DNA from: Ancylomarina salipaludis
GTDB lineage: Bacteria > Bacteroidota > Bacteroidia > Bacteroidales > Marinifilaceae
Length of the DNA: 64,000 bases
Assembly: GCF_004122035.1 (NCBI RefSeq)
Contig: NZ_SAXA01000018.1
Span: 1 to 64,000, forward strand
Reading direction: 5' to 3'
The notes under the pieces are model-generated. The model worked only from the letters and a program-made list of their open reading frames with translations, had not been told where the DNA came from and did not search any database. This document shows, piece after piece, positions 28,809-38,512 of this stretch. The translations under genes and the position numbers were made by a program. Each line of letters opens with the position of its first letter. Positions within the stretch are counted from its first letter, which is position 1.

Positions 28809-29330
28809 ATGGAAATTAGACAAGCTAATATTGACGACGCGCTTAATATTAAATACTTAAAAACTCAGGTTTGGTTACATACATACGCAACTCAAGGTGT
28901 TTGTAACGAATATACAGAATATTTAGATGCAAATTTCACAGTTGAAAATTGTTTGAAAAAAATTGAAGATAAAAGTAAATTTTGTTTGGTAGCTGAACAA
29001 AACGGGTTCCTGATTGCATATTGTGAATTAGATTTTACGGCTATTTCTCCTGAAAACAAACAAAACATTGCAGAAATGACCATTTTATATGTTTCCGAAC
29101 ATTTCCATGGTCAGGGTATCGGAAAAGCTCTCATTATTGAAGCCGAAAAGCGACTTGCTTCTTTAGGTAGGTATACATACTGGCTGTCTTGTTATATTGA
29201 AAATAAAAATGCCATTGAATTTTATAAGTATCTCGGTTTTAAATCAAGCTCCTCAATCTTTTTTACCATGAATGACAATAGATATGAAAATCTCGTATTT
29301 CAAAAGGAAATAAGGATGAAGATACAATAA
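28809..29330 (+). CDS. GNAT family N-acetyltransferase
   Basis: 173 aa, single GNAT domain. The acetyl-CoA loop is HFHGQGIGKALIIEAEKRL around residues 99-117, followed by YWLSCYIENKNAIEFYKYLGF, the usual motif B with the conserved Asn and Tyr. The N-terminus MEIRQANIDDALNIKYLKTQVW is a normal start. The substrate is unknown. Monocistronic, with AT-rich flanks. It is divergent from speA (178 bp), so a polyamine acetyltransferase role is conceivable but not shown. Confidence 0.85.
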   Translation: MEIRQANIDDALNIKYLKTQVWLHTYATQGVCNEYTEYLDANFTVENCLKKIEDKSKFCLVAEQNGFLIAYCELDFTAISPENKQNIAEMTILYVSEHFHGQGIGKALIIEAEKRLASLGRYTYWLSCYIENKNAIEFYKYLGFKSSSSIFFTMNDNRYENLVFQKEIRMKIQ

Positions 29331-29417
29331 TTATCCTGGGTCTGTTTTGTTTATCAGCTTCTCTTTTCTAATTTCGACAACTACCCTTTCTCTTCTAATC
29401 ACAAAAATCAGCTAAGA

Positions 29418-29450
29418 CTTGCTATTTCGGATAAAAACATCTTATTTTGC
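29418..29450 (+). promoter_or_regulatory. Possible promoter of the flavin reductase gene
   Basis: TTG at 29418-29420 and TATTTTGC at 29443-29450, 22 bp apart, resemble the Bacteroidota -33/-7 pair. They lie about 80 bp before the ATG at 29534. Confidence 0.3.
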
Positions 29451-29533
29451 GAAAGCTTATTTTGATCGATTCCATATAATAAGATATCGATTTTAATAGC
29501 CTTATATTTCAAAAAAAAAGCAAGACAAAATAA

Positions 29534-30178
29534 ATGAATTCGCATAAAGTTATTAGCATCAGAAACCTGACTCCATCAACTTACGTTATTCGAATGGAGA
29601 AAAAGGATTTTACATTTAGAACAGGACAATACATTACTCTTGGTTTTAGTGGTAGCATAGATCGTAGAGAATATTCAATATACAGTGCAGAACAAGATGA
29701 TTATTTGGAGGTCTTAATCAAAGAAGTTGAAGACGGGTTGCTTTCAAAGAGATTGAAAAAATGCAAACCAGGTGATGAATTGGATGTGGATGGTGCATTT
29801 GGTCACTTTTCACTTAAAGACGATGAAATAAAATCTAAGAAATTCATGTTTATTAGTACAGGAACAGGTATCTCTCCTATCCATAGTTTTATACATACAC
29901 ACCCTGAGATGGATTACACTCTTTTGCATGGTATTCGTCATAAAGAGGAAGCCTATGAAAGTGAGTCGTATGATCCCAATCGCTACATTTTATGCACTTC
30001 AGGAGAAAATACAGGTGATTTTAACGGTCGGGTAACCGAATATCTTCTGAAAAATCCCGTATCACCTGATACAATCTGTTATCTTTGCGGCAATTGTCAC
30101 ATGATTTACGAAGCCTATGATATTCTTGAGAAACAAGGTATCAAATTGGGCCCAATACATACCGAAGTTTATTTTTAA
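29534..30178 (+). CDS. Ferredoxin-NADP reductase-like FAD/NAD(P) oxidoreductase
   Basis: Compact 214-aa flavoprotein with the two-domain ferredoxin-reductase fold. The FAD motif REYSIYSAEQDDYLEVLIKEV (R-x-Y-S) is at about residues 51-71. GDELDVDGAFGHF follows, then the nucleotide-binding FISTGTGISPIHSFI near 112-126. The C-terminal YLCGNCHMIYEAYDILEKQG and the end HTEVYF complete the fold. No iron-sulfur cysteines or fused domain are present. It could be a flavodoxin/ferredoxin reductase; the partner is unknown. It stands 121 bp before the miaB-like gene on the same strand, and radical-SAM enzymes need such an electron supply, so linkage is plausible. Confidence 0.88.
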   Translation: MNSHKVISIRNLTPSTYVIRMEKKDFTFRTGQYITLGFSGSIDRREYSIYSAEQDDYLEVLIKEVEDGLLSKRLKKCKPGDELDVDGAFGHFSLKDDEIKSKKFMFISTGTGISPIHSFIHTHPEMDYTLLHGIRHKEEAYESESYDPNRYILCTSGENTGDFNGRVTEYLLKNPVSPDTICYLCGNCHMIYEAYDILEKQGIKLGPIHTEVYF

Positions 30179-30299
30179 AACAAGGTGCAGAAAGATGAGC
30201 CAAAGCTATTTTGCTTATGATTTCAAAATAAGAATTCGTAAATTAATTTGATGGTTATTAAATCATCGTATTTGCAAATAATCATATTATCAGATTGAA

Positions 30300-31625
30300 A
30301 TGAAATATCATCTAATATCACTGGGCTGTCAAATGAATGCTTCTGATGGAGAGCGCGTTAGAACCGTGATTGAACAAATGGGTTATACCTGGACTGAAGA
30401 AGAAACTGAAGCTAATTTAATTGGAATTCTGGCCTGTTCGGTACGTCAAAATGCGATCGATAAAGTTTATTCTAAAATAGCAAAATGGAATAGATGGAAA
30501 AATCGTTCCAACCTGATTACCTTTGTTTCTGGCTGTGTTCTGCCTTCTGATCATGAAAAGTTTTTAAAGCTTTTCGATATTATCTTTCAGATGAAAGATT
30601 TGCCAAACTTGCCAGAAATGATTCATCAATATGGTATTACAACCCCCAACGGGATCCAAAATGGTTTCGATACTCATAATGATAACATTACAGAGTTTTG
30701 GAATGTAAAACCTGATTATGCTTCCGATTTTGAGGCTTTTGTGCCCATTCAGAATGGTTGTGACAAGTTTTGTTCATTCTGTGCGGTTCCTTATACCCGT
30801 GGACGGGAAGTGTCACGCCCATCATCAGAGATACTTGCAGAAGTCAGATCTTTGGTTGGCAGAGGTTATAAATCGATTACACTATTAGGACAAAATGTAA
30901 ATTCATACGGTTTGGATAAGCCTGATACGGAAATCATGTTTCCCGAATTGCTTCGTCAAATTGGGGAAATGGGAAATCAATTAGCAAGCGAATTTTGGGT
31001 TTACTTCACCTCACCTCACCCTCGTGACATGACCGATGAAGTCATTGAAGTGATTGCTCAGTACAAGTGTTTGGCAAAACAAATCCATTTACCTCTTCAA
31101 TCTGGTGACGACAAACTGTTGATTGCTATGAATCGTAAACATGGACTCGAAAAATACCGACAATCCGTTACAACCATTCGCCGTTTGATTCCTGAAGCCA
31201 CGTTATTTACCGATATTATTGTTGGTTTTACAGGTGAACGTGATGAGCAATTTGATGCTACTCGTGCTGCACTGAAGGAATTTAATTTCAATATGGCTTA
31301 TATTGCTAAATATTCACCGCGTCCCGGAGCATTAAGCCATCGTTGGTTCGATTCAGTACCGCTTGAGGTAAAGAAAGAGCGTCATCAGGTTTTAACCGAA
31401 GATTTAAAACTGACTTCAAGAAATTATAATGAAAGTATGATTGGCAAAATCTTCAGGGTTTTGGTGAAAGGACCTGCAAAACACGAAGGCTATTTGGCCG
31501 GAATGACAGAAGGTAAAATCAATGTTAGGTTTTTGACTGATAATACAGATTTGATCGGACAAATTGTTGATGTTAAAATCAAATCGGCAACTGATTTTTC
31601 TGTAGAGGGAGATCTTATCAATTAA
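30300..31625 (+). CDS. MiaB-like radical SAM methylthiotransferase
   Basis: tRNA methylthiotransferase family. The N-terminal UPF0004 domain binds an auxiliary cluster through C10 (GCQMN), the Cys in ACSVRQNA (about 47) and the Cys in SGCV (about 79). The radical-SAM core has CDKFCSFCAVPYTRG. The C-terminal TRAM domain lies around 375-441. Overall it fits MiaB, which adds the 2-methylthio group to i6A37 of tRNA. The N-terminus (LGILACSV rather than INTCSV) is diverged, so a paralogue or RimO-like role is possible. It is 51 bp upstream of mtaB and co-directional. Confidence 0.87.
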   Translation: MKYHLISLGCQMNASDGERVRTVIEQMGYTWTEEETEANLIGILACSVRQNAIDKVYSKIAKWNRWKNRSNLITFVSGCVLPSDHEKFLKLFDIIFQMKDLPNLPEMIHQYGITTPNGIQNGFDTHNDNITEFWNVKPDYASDFEAFVPIQNGCDKFCSFCAVPYTRGREVSRPSSEILAEVRSLVGRGYKSITLLGQNVNSYGLDKPDTEIMFPELLRQIGEMGNQLASEFWVYFTSPHPRDMTDEVIEVIAQYKCLAKQIHLPLQSGDDKLLIAMNRKHGLEKYRQSVTTIRRLIPEATLFTDIIVGFTGERDEQFDATRAALKEFNFNMAYIAKYSPRPGALSHRWFDSVPLEVKKERHQVLTEDLKLTSRNYNESMIGKIFRVLVKGPAKHEGYLAGMTEGKINVRFLTDNTDLIGQIVDVKIKSATDFSVEGDLIN

Positions 31626-31676
31626 TAATAGAATAGCTGTGCGTTCTGACAAAGAATGCAAACAATATAGAATAAA

Positions 31677-32957
31677 ATGAAAACAATAGCCTTTAAAACC
31701 TTAGGTTGCCGTCTGAATCAGTACGAAACAGATGCTCTGGCGTCTACCTTTCAGAACAACAACTACAAGTTGGTTGATTTTGAAAGCGAAGCTGATGTTT
31801 ATGTGATTAATTCATGTACAGTTACACATCAGAGCGATCACAAATCACGTAACTTCATCAGTCAGGCCAATCGTCGAAATAAGGATTCTGTTTTGGTTGT
31901 AACAGGCTGTATGGCTAACAATGCAAAAGAAGAGTTAGAAAGTAGGGATGAAATCAATTATGTGCTTGAAAATGACAATAAATCGGCCCTGTTTTCATTG
32001 GTTGATTCACATTTCAAAGGCGAATTAAAACATCCGTCACAACTTGATAAAGATCTTTTTGCTTATGGGGCTACTGAAAAAGGCTTTCATACCCGCAGCA
32101 TGATCAAGATTCAGGATGGATGTGATAACTTCTGCACGTTCTGTATCATTCCATCGGTGCGTGGTCGTGCTAAAAGTCGTCCTTTTCAGGCCATTCTCGA
32201 CAACGTGAAGGCTGTAATTAATCAGGGTGCAAAAGAGGTTGTGATTACCGGCGTGAATATTGGTCGTTACGAATTTGAAACTTACAAATTTGATGATTTA
32301 ATTGAAGCTATTCTGAATTTGGATGGTGATTTCCGTCTAAGAATTTCCTCGCTTGAGCCAGATGGTTTTGGTGATAAATTTTTAGGCCTGTTGTCTCATC
32401 CTAAAATGACACCTCACCTGCACCTTTGTCTGCAGTCAGGTTCTGATGAAGTGCTTTTGAGAATGCGTCGTATGTATACTGTCAAGACCTTTAGAAACAC
32501 AGTTGAAAAAGTCAGAGCCATTCGTCCTGATTTTAACTTTACAACGGATATCATTATTGGTTTTCCGGGCGAAAGCGAGGCTGACTTCACCGAAAGCTGT
32601 GATATGATTAAGAATCTTGAATTTGGTCATGTGCATGCTTTTAAATACTCTATTCGTAAGGGAACACGAGCTGAAAGAATGACCGATCAGGTTTTGGAGA
32701 AAACGAAAACCGAAAGAAGTGAGATTCTGAGAGGCATTGCTGAAAATAGCAAACTGAACTACAGAAGCCAGTTTATTGGTAAAATTCAGCGAGTTCTTGT
32801 TGAAAGCACAGATGGGAATACGGCTAAAGGTTATGGCGAACATTATATTCCGGTCCAGTTTGAAGGTGAAAACCTAAAGAAAAATACGTTCTATAGTATT
32901 TTAATAAAAGATATTGCAGCTGAAAATGATGGCCTGTTATTAGGTGAGTTAGTTTAA
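31677..32957 (+). CDS. mtaB: tRNA t6A37 methylthiotransferase
   Basis: MtaB converts t6A37 to ms2t6A37 in tRNA. The auxiliary cluster cysteines are C11 (GCRLNQYE), the Cys of NSCTVTHQSD and the Cys of TGCMANN. The radical-SAM motif is CDNFCTFCIIPSVRGRAKSRP. The family marker THQSDHKSR after the second Cys distinguishes MtaB from MiaB. The TRAM-like end is present. 426 aa, complete. Its stop codon abuts the stop of the convergent CsgH-like gene, with no space for a terminator. Confidence 0.92.
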   Translation: MKTIAFKTLGCRLNQYETDALASTFQNNNYKLVDFESEADVYVINSCTVTHQSDHKSRNFISQANRRNKDSVLVVTGCMANNAKEELESRDEINYVLENDNKSALFSLVDSHFKGELKHPSQLDKDLFAYGATEKGFHTRSMIKIQDGCDNFCTFCIIPSVRGRAKSRPFQAILDNVKAVINQGAKEVVITGVNIGRYEFETYKFDDLIEAILNLDGDFRLRISSLEPDGFGDKFLGLLSHPKMTPHLHLCLQSGSDEVLLRMRRMYTVKTFRNTVEKVRAIRPDFNFTTDIIIGFPGESEADFTESCDMIKNLEFGHVHAFKYSIRKGTRAERMTDQVLEKTKTERSEILRGIAENSKLNYRSQFIGKIQRVLVESTDGNTAKGYGEHYIPVQFEGENLKKNTFYSILIKDIAAENDGLLLGELV

Positions 32958-33338
32958 CTATTTTTTAGCCCCGTGGAAAACCACTGAATCCAAAGCAACA
33001 ATCTGATTATCCTGAAGAACTTTGATTTGAACACAAAGTTCTTCGGTTATTTTTACATTCATTCTGGATTCAGAAAGTGCAAAAACTGACTGTTTTAGTG
33101 CCAGAAATTTACCTTTCTCGAGTGTCTTCTGTTTTTTTATCCGACTGCGACTAAAAATTTCTAATTCGTAATTCAAAAATACATTCTCATTACCTGTATT
33201 TTCGATTTTAGCTTTAACTGATAAAGCATTTAGCTCACCTTCAATCTCAATCCAAGCCTTAATCTGATGCTCTTTAGGAGCTGAATTAAGCCCTAAAAGA
33301 CCAAAGAAATGGAGCACTATGAGAAATTTATAAATCAT
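32958..33338 (-). CDS. Small exported protein resembling the curli chaperone CsgH
   Basis: 126 aa with a hydrophobic signal segment (KFLIVLHFFGLLGLNS), so probably periplasmic. The mature part is a short beta-sandwich: KAWIEIEGELNALSVKAKIENTG, NYELEIFSRSR, then a GKFLALKQSVFALSESRMNV run and a final VQIKVLQDNQIVALDSVVFHG strand. This order matches the CsgH-like domain of curli-type systems. No csgA, csgB, csgE, csgF or csgG is in the window, so it is an orphan here. Assigned by pattern only; a generic fimbrial or chaperone-like sandwich is the alternative. Confidence 0.5.
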   Translation of the reverse strand: MIYKFLIVLHFFGLLGLNSAPKEHQIKAWIEIEGELNALSVKAKIENTGNENVFLNYELEIFSRSRIKKQKTLEKGKFLALKQSVFALSESRMNVKITEELCVQIKVLQDNQIVALDSVVFHGAKK

Positions 33339-33546
33339 AGAAAGAAACTAAATAGAACCGTATTATAAAAATAGGTAAGATTGACATAACTATCACTAAG
33401 TTTTACAATATATTTATCAATGATTTACAAATTCCTGTCAATTATTATTTTATTAGTCGTTTATTATGAAATGTTTGTCAAGGAATTTATGGTAACAAGG
33501 GACTCACACAGAGAAAAATGCTCGATGCAGATTAGTGAATCCTTCG

Positions 33547-34338
33547 TCAGACAACAAAGCTGGAATAATCTGCATTTAAAAAGCGACGCAATTCCGAAGT
33601 GCTGATTCTTACCTTAATTTTCCCACCCATGATATAGGAGATATTACCCGTTTCCTCTGAAACAATAATTACATGGGCATCAGTTATTTGACTAATACCT
33701 ATCCCCGATCTGTGACGCAAACCCAAACTACCAGGAATATTAGGATTGTCAGAAACCGGCAAGATACAACGTGCGGCAAGAATGCGATTGTTATCCAAAA
33801 TTAACGCCCCGTCGTGTAAAGGCGAATTTTTATAAAAGATCGATTCCAATAAGCTAGACGAGATACGAGCCTTTATTATTTGGCCGGTCTCAGCAAAACT
33901 ATATAAATCAGTCCGTTTTGTAATCACAATCAACGCCCCGGTTTTCGTCTTTGACATATTCTCACATGACTCGATGAGGGCATTTATTTCATTGTCTTTT
34001 ATCGACTTGTCATCAACAGCCAACCATTTTTCAAAAGAAAACTTCTGACTAAAATTGTAACGAGATCCCAGATGTAGCAGGAATTTTCTTACCTCTTGCT
34101 GAAACACGATGATTAATGCAATAACACCAACTCCTATAAACTGGCCAAGTATACTACCAAGCAGTTCCATATTGAGGGCCTTTACAAATAGCCACATCAA
34201 ATAAAACAAAAACAGTCCGACAAAAATATTGATAGCTACCGTTCCTCTAATCAGCATATAAACCTGATACAGTAAGAAAGCCACCAGTAAAATATCCAGG
34301 ACATCGAAAAAACTTAGCGTTATAAAAGCTAGGGGCAT
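33547..34338 (-). CDS. cdaA: Diadenylate cyclase CdaA
   Basis: Membrane-bound c-di-AMP synthase. Three N-terminal membrane helices (about residues 8-80) are followed by a DisA_N catalytic domain. The active-site motifs are NSPLHDGALI (DGA) and LRHRSGIGIS (RHR), both intact. The length of 263 aa is typical. c-di-AMP controls potassium and osmolyte balance, which fits with the trehalose genes elsewhere in the window, although there is no direct link. The gene lies 114 bp downstream of folP on the same strand, an arrangement I associate with Bacteroidota. No YbbR partner is adjacent. Confidence 0.95.
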   Translation of the reverse strand: MPLAFITLSFFDVLDILLVAFLLYQVYMLIRGTVAINIFVGLFLFYLMWLFVKALNMELLGSILGQFIGVGVIALIIVFQQEVRKFLLHLGSRYNFSQKFSFEKWLAVDDKSIKDNEINALIESCENMSKTKTGALIVITKRTDLYSFAETGQIIKARISSSLLESIFYKNSPLHDGALILDNNRILAARCILPVSDNPNIPGSLGLRHRSGIGISQITDAHVIIVSEETGNISYIMGGKIKVRISTSELRRFLNADYSSFVV

Positions 34339-34451
34339 ATGTAAAATATTAAGCTAATTATGACTTTAGAATATACAGTGCATCTTGTTTGAAATGCATC
34401 CTTAACAAAAATAGAAATTTATAATAGATAATCCTTAAGAGAGAAGCTCTA

Positions 34452-35321
34452 TTATTTAATCAACACCTGATTGTAGATCTTCACGCATTCAACAGCCTCT
34501 TTTACATCATGAACACGTAAAATATGAGCACCACCCATAAGAGCAACCATGTTTAAGGCAGTTGTGCCATTTAAACTATCTTTAGCTTCTCCACCAAGTA
34601 ATTTGTAAATCATCGATTTACGTGAAATCCCAATTAATAAGGGCAGGTTAAACGCCTTGAAAGCTTCCAGTTGAGACATAATTTGATAGTTATGCTCCAG
34701 TGTCTTACCAAAACCAAAACCTGGATCTATAATAATATCTTTTGCGCCAAGCTCATTCAATTGCTTCACTCGTTCTTCAAAAAACTGGACTAATTCAGCC
34801 ATAAGATCTTTGTAGACAGTTTGCGATTGCATGGTTTGAGGTGTGCCTTTGATATGCATCATGATATAAGGCACCTTTAATTCAGCAACGGTTGCAAACA
34901 TTTTATCATCCATTGTACCACCTGAAATGTCATTCACAATGCAAGCACCAAACTCGCTAACAACTCTGCGAACCAGTTCTGAACGAAACGTATCAATCGA
35001 CAAAACCACATCCGGCAATTCTCTCCTAATAATTGCCAAAGCCGGTTGCATTCGTCTCCACTCCTCTTCAACATCGATATCTGCGGCTCCCGGGCGCGTT
35101 GAATAGGCTCCCAAGTCGATAATCTCTGCGCCTTCTGCAATAATTTGTTTGGCTCGTTTTAGAATTGAATTGGCATCGATATATTGTCCACCATCAAAAA
35201 AGGAATCAGGTGTTAAATTCAAAATCCCCATAACCAAAGGTTTATCAAAAGATATTGAATTCTTACCACACATAATTGATTCGATCTTCTGATTTGAAGG
35301 ATTTGTTTTATATTTTTGCAT
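34452..35321 (-). CDS. folP: Dihydropteroate synthase
   Basis: Condenses pABA with the pterin pyrophosphate in folate synthesis; sulfonamide target. Visible motifs are MGILNLTPDSFFDGG (pterin loop 1), DLGAYSTRPGA (loop 2), DTFRSE, NDISGG, MHIKGTPQTMQ, DPGFGFGKTLEHN and GISRKSMI. The open frame runs to 35441, but I choose the ATG at 35321 (289 aa). The extra 40 residues are AT-rich, hydrophobic and unlike FolP N-termini, and the family starts shortly before MGILNLTPDS. It is divergent from the DUF1599 gene. Confidence 0.94.
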   Translation of the reverse strand: MQKYKTNPSNQKIESIMCGKNSISFDKPLVMGILNLTPDSFFDGGQYIDANSILKRAKQIIAEGAEIIDLGAYSTRPGAADIDVEEEWRRMQPALAIIRRELPDVVLSIDTFRSELVRRVVSEFGACIVNDISGGTMDDKMFATVAELKVPYIMMHIKGTPQTMQSQTVYKDLMAELVQFFEERVKQLNELGAKDIIIDPGFGFGKTLEHNYQIMSQLEAFKAFNLPLLIGISRKSMIYKLLGGEAKDSLNGTTALNMVALMGGAHILRVHDVKEAVECVKIYNQVLIK

Positions 35322-35464
35322 GTGATGGCTATTTTTATTAATAATTGAACAAAAATAAAAGAAAATTGTCAAAGCTGCCGGTTTGTCCTGAGATAAGACG
35401 TTTTTATTATTTAATTCAATTATCAAGATAGACTGATTCATTAAAAATTAAGCTTCATTTATAG

Positions 35465-36034
35465 ATGACTACAATAGAACAAACTCAAAAATCCAACATG
35501 ACCACCAACGAGCAATACGATAGCATTATCAAGATTTGTACCGATATCTATACCAAGAAAATGAAAGATTATGGTACGGCATGGCGTATTTTACGTCCGA
35601 CTTCACTAACGGATCAAATTTATATCAAAGCGCAACGTATTCGGAGTATTGAAGAAAAAGGGATGAGTAAAATTGAGGATGATATTCGTTCTGAGTTTAT
35701 TGGTATTGTAAACTATTGTATCATGGGAATCATCCAACTTGAACTTGGCCCTTCGGACGAAGCCTTAGATCATGATAAAGCTTTGGAATTGTATACTAGA
35801 TACTTTCAGGAAGCCAAAAGCTTGATGGAAAAGAAAAATCATGATTACGATGAAGCCTGGAGAAGTATGAGGGTGTCTTCTTATACTGACCTGATTTTGA
35901 TGAAAATTAATCGCACCAAGCAGATCGAAGATAATAAAGGAAAAACGATTATATCGGAAGGAATTGATGCCAATTACTACGATATGATTAACTATTCGGT
36001 ATTTGGACTAATTAAGCTGGAATTCGGTGAATAA
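35465..36034 (+). CDS. DUF1599 protein with an internal duplication
   Basis: 189 aa made of two copies of the same roughly 80-residue helical unit. Copy 1 (about 20-95) has KMKDYGTAWRILRPTSLTDQI and VNYCIMGIIQLELG. Copy 2 (about 112-189) has KNHDYDEAWRSMRVSSYTDLI and INYSVFGLIKLEFG. The domain is linked to nucleotide-modification-associated proteins in phages (Nmad1-like), but its chromosomal role in Bacteroidota is unknown. It is the first gene of DUF1599-BT_3928-tpiA, an arrangement I associate with the phylum. Intergenic gaps of 36 and about 7-16 bp indicate one operon ending at the terminator near 38100. Confidence 0.9.
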   Translation: MTTIEQTQKSNMTTNEQYDSIIKICTDIYTKKMKDYGTAWRILRPTSLTDQIYIKAQRIRSIEEKGMSKIEDDIRSEFIGIVNYCIMGIIQLELGPSDEALDHDKALELYTRYFQEAKSLMEKKNHDYDEAWRSMRVSSYTDLILMKINRTKQIEDNKGKTIISEGIDANYYDMINYSVFGLIKLEFGE

Positions 36035-36070
36035 ACATATTATAAGCAACCCCCAAAAGTAAACAATTGC

Positions 36071-37303
36071 ATGAGCTTACTAAGATCTATAAGCCGCCTT
36101 CTGGTCGGTTCCCTTTTTATTTTTTCAGGCTTTGTTAAAGCCATTGATCCTATGGGATCGACCTTTAAGTTTAAAGATTATTTTTTGGCTTTTGGAATGG
36201 ATTCATTGACAGGTATTGCCTTTTCAATGGCTATTATCCTTTCCACGCTCGAGTTCAGCGTCGGAATGCTTATCTTATTTAATGTGTATAAAAAAAGTGC
36301 ATCCTGGCTGGCACTTCTTTTCATGTTATTCTTCACTCCCCTTACATTGCTGTTAGCTCTGACGAATCCGGTTACTGATTGTGGCTGCTTTGGTGACGCA
36401 TTAATATTAACGAACTGGGAGACATTTGGAAAAAACATTATTATTCTGGCTTTTACTCTTGTTGTATTCTTTACCCGAAATATGGAAAAAGATAAAAGCT
36501 CTAAAATAACTCAGAACCTCTTGCTTGCCTTTTCATTAATGATTGCATTGGGCAGTTCTTATTATTCATATCGCCACTTACCCTTTATCGATTTCCGTCC
36601 TTATCACATTGGTGCCAATATTCAGGAAAGTATGACGATTCCTGAAGGTGCACCCGCTGACGAATACAAATCTATTTTTAAATACGAAAAAGATGGCGTA
36701 ATTAAGGAGTTTGATGAAAGCAATTACCCCTGGCAGGATTCAAGCTGGACTTATGTTGACGTTGAGCAGATTAAAATTAAAGACGGTTATAAAGCGCCTA
36801 TCCACGATTTCTCTATCTCGAATGAGCAGTCTGGTGATATTACCGAACAAATTCTGAATGACTCATCCTACACATTTTTATTGGTCAGTCGTCATCTTAA
36901 AGGAATGAATCTTACAAATTTGAAAGAGATTAATGAATTGGCAGATTGGTGCAGAAATCAGAACTACAATTTCATCTGCTTAACGGCTTCTGCTGATGAT
37001 GAAATAAACAGCTTTAAAGAAAAGAACAATGCTTTCTACGAATTTTATACTACTGATGAAATTCAGTTAAAAACCATTATTCGTTCCAACCCTGGTCTCG
37101 TACTTTTACAAAATGGAACGATTTTAAACAAATGGCATTGGCGAGATATACCCAAAACAACAGAAATAAAGGCTAATTTAGCAGCCTATTCAATAACACA
37201 ACATCAAACACTGACTAATAAATTAGTTATTTTAAGTATTACAACAACTTTACTGCTTTTAATCGGAGGATTCCTTATACTAAAGTCCCGATTTAAGCTT
37301 TAA
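36071..37303 (+). CDS. BT_3928-family membrane protein (DoxX/MauE-like plus thioredoxin-like domain)
   Basis: Integral membrane protein of 410 aa. The N-terminal half has four helices of the DoxX/MauE type, beginning [22 protein letters not shown], with a conserved [12 protein letters not shown] loop near residue 100. A periplasmic or extracytoplasmic part of about 220 residues resembles a thioredoxin fold ([12 protein letters not shown], then [14 protein letters not shown], then [18 protein letters not shown]) but lacks a CxxC pair. A final membrane helix ends the protein. The family is typical of Bacteroidota, and its function is not established; a quinone- or disulfide-linked redox role is possible. 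Confidence 0.9.
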   Translation: MSLLRSISRLLVGSLFIFSGFVKAIDPMGSTFKFKDYFLAFGMDSLTGIAFSMAIILSTLEFSVGMLILFNVYKKSASWLALLFMLFFTPLTLLLALTNPVTDCGCFGDALILTNWETFGKNIIILAFTLVVFFTRNMEKDKSSKITQNLLLAFSLMIALGSSYYSYRHLPFIDFRPYHIGANIQESMTIPEGAPADEYKSIFKYEKDGVIKEFDESNYPWQDSSWTYVDVEQIKIKDGYKAPIHDFSISNEQSGDITEQILNDSSYTFLLVSRHLKGMNLTNLKEINELADWCRNQNYNFICLTASADDEINSFKEKNNAFYEFYTTDEIQLKTIIRSNPGLVLLQNGTILNKWHWRDIPKTTEIKANLAAYSITQHQTLTNKLVILSITTTLLLLIGGFLILKSRFKL

Positions 37304-37319
37304 AAAACAGATGACAGTT

Positions 37320-38078
37320 ATGAGAAAAAAAATTGTTGCAGGAAACTGGAAAATGAACAACAACCTTCAAGAAGGTATCGAGTTGGCAAAAGAAATTAAC
37401 GGTTTGGTTGAGTCTACCGATATCAAAGATGTTCAAGTTATCATTGGCGCTCCTTTCGTTCACCTTACTGAGCTAAATAAGGCCATTACCAGCAATAAGA
37501 TTCGTGTTTCGGCTCAGAACTGTGCCGATGAAAAAAGTGGTGCTTACACAGGTGAAATTTCAGCTTCTATGATTGCATCTACAGGAACTGAATGTGTGAT
37601 TCTTGGTCACTCAGAGCGTAGAAGCTACTATGGTGAAACCAGTGAAATTCTGGTAAAGAAAACCAACCTTTGCCTTGAAAACAATCTAACACCAATCTTC
37701 TGTATTGGCGAAGTTTTGGAAGAACGTGAGAGTGGAAAGCATTTTGATGTGGTTAAATCTCAAATTGCTGACGGTTTATTCCACCTTTCTGTTGAAGATT
37801 TTGGAAAAGTAATTTTGGCTTATGAACCCGTATGGGCGATTGGTACGGGTGTAACGGCATCAGCCGATCAGGCTCAGGAAATGCACGCTTTTATCCGCAA
37901 GACGCTTGCTGAACAATACGGTGAAGAGGCTGCACAAAACTGTTCTATTCTATACGGTGGAAGCTGTAAGCCATCTAATGCCAAAGAGCTATTTAGTAAC
38001 GAAGATGTTGATGGTGGTCTTATTGGTGGTGCTTCGCTGGTTGCTGAAGACTTCATGGGTATTATTACTGCCTTTTAA
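37320..38078 (+). CDS. tpiA: Triose-phosphate isomerase
   Basis: Glycolytic TIM barrel interconverting DHAP and glyceraldehyde-3-phosphate. The residues are intact: Lys in AGNWKMN near the start, His in ILGHSERR near 97, Glu in [11 protein letters not shown] near 167, and the phosphate loop [12 protein letters not shown]...[10 protein letters not shown] at the end. The frame opens at 37311 (MTVMRKK...), but the ATG at 37320 gives the standard [13 protein letters not shown] start. The gene is the last of its operon and is followed by a strong terminator. Confidence 0.96.
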   Translation: MRKKIVAGNWKMNNNLQEGIELAKEINGLVESTDIKDVQVIIGAPFVHLTELNKAITSNKIRVSAQNCADEKSGAYTGEISASMIASTGTECVILGHSERRSYYGETSEILVKKTNLCLENNLTPIFCIGEVLEERESGKHFDVVKSQIADGLFHLSVEDFGKVILAYEPVWAIGTGVTASADQAQEMHAFIRKTLAEQYGEEAAQNCSILYGGSCKPSNAKELFSNEDVDGGLIGGASLVAEDFMGIITAF

Positions 38079-38099
38079 TTTAAGAAATTGGAAAAATTT

Positions 38100-38135
38100 A
38101 AAAGTCGGGGAACAAATACGTTTCCCGACTTTTTT
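38100..38135 (+). terminator. Terminator of the DUF1599-BT_3928-tpiA operon
   Basis: AAAAGTCGGG (38100-38109) and CCCGACTTTT (38124-38133) with further GAA/TTT pairing, followed by a T-run. The A-run before the stem may let it also serve the convergent DUF2007 gene. Confidence 0.85.
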
Positions 38136-38161
38136 ATGCTTTTTATAAAATACGAAATAGG

Positions 38162-38389
38162 CTATTCTTGCAATCCTTTGATACATTCGAGGGCCTTTTC
38201 TGCATTATCCATATCAACCAATAACTCAATAGCTTCGGGAGATCCACCAATGAATCCTGCATGAATTCCAGACTGAAAATCATCTTTAATAATAGACGAA
38301 ATACCTATTTCATCCAGGCACTCCATATAGTAGTTGACATCAATAATTGAACCTTTAAATACGCAAACACTTTCTTTTCCTTCGGTCAT
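38162..38389 (-). CDS. DUF2007-like small protein
   Basis: 75 aa. The pattern VCVFKGSIIDVNYYMECLDEIGISSIIKDD, then AGFIGGSPEAIELLVDMDNAEKALECIKGL matches the DUF2007 (putative signal-transducing) family: a small ferredoxin-like fold that starts with a phrase about moving a strand-loop between chains and ends in an acidic-residue-rich helix. The biochemical function is unknown. Single gene convergent with tpiA. Confidence 0.8.
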   Translation of the reverse strand: MTEGKESVCVFKGSIIDVNYYMECLDEIGISSIIKDDFQSGIHAGFIGGSPEAIELLVDMDNAEKALECIKGLQE

Positions 38390-38512
38390 AATATTTAATT
38401 TTAGATGGGTTTAAATTCATGTTTCTATTAAAGATAAGATCTATTTTCTTAATATCAAGCGATTAAATCTTGTATTTGGATCATTATTTCAATACAATGT
38501 AAAAGTATGACA

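Noticed and set aside
33420-33605. 61-codon frame starting MIYKFL on the plus strand
   Set aside because: It overlaps the end of cdaA on the other strand, has no RBS, and the similarity of its first six residues to those of the CsgH-like gene looks like chance.
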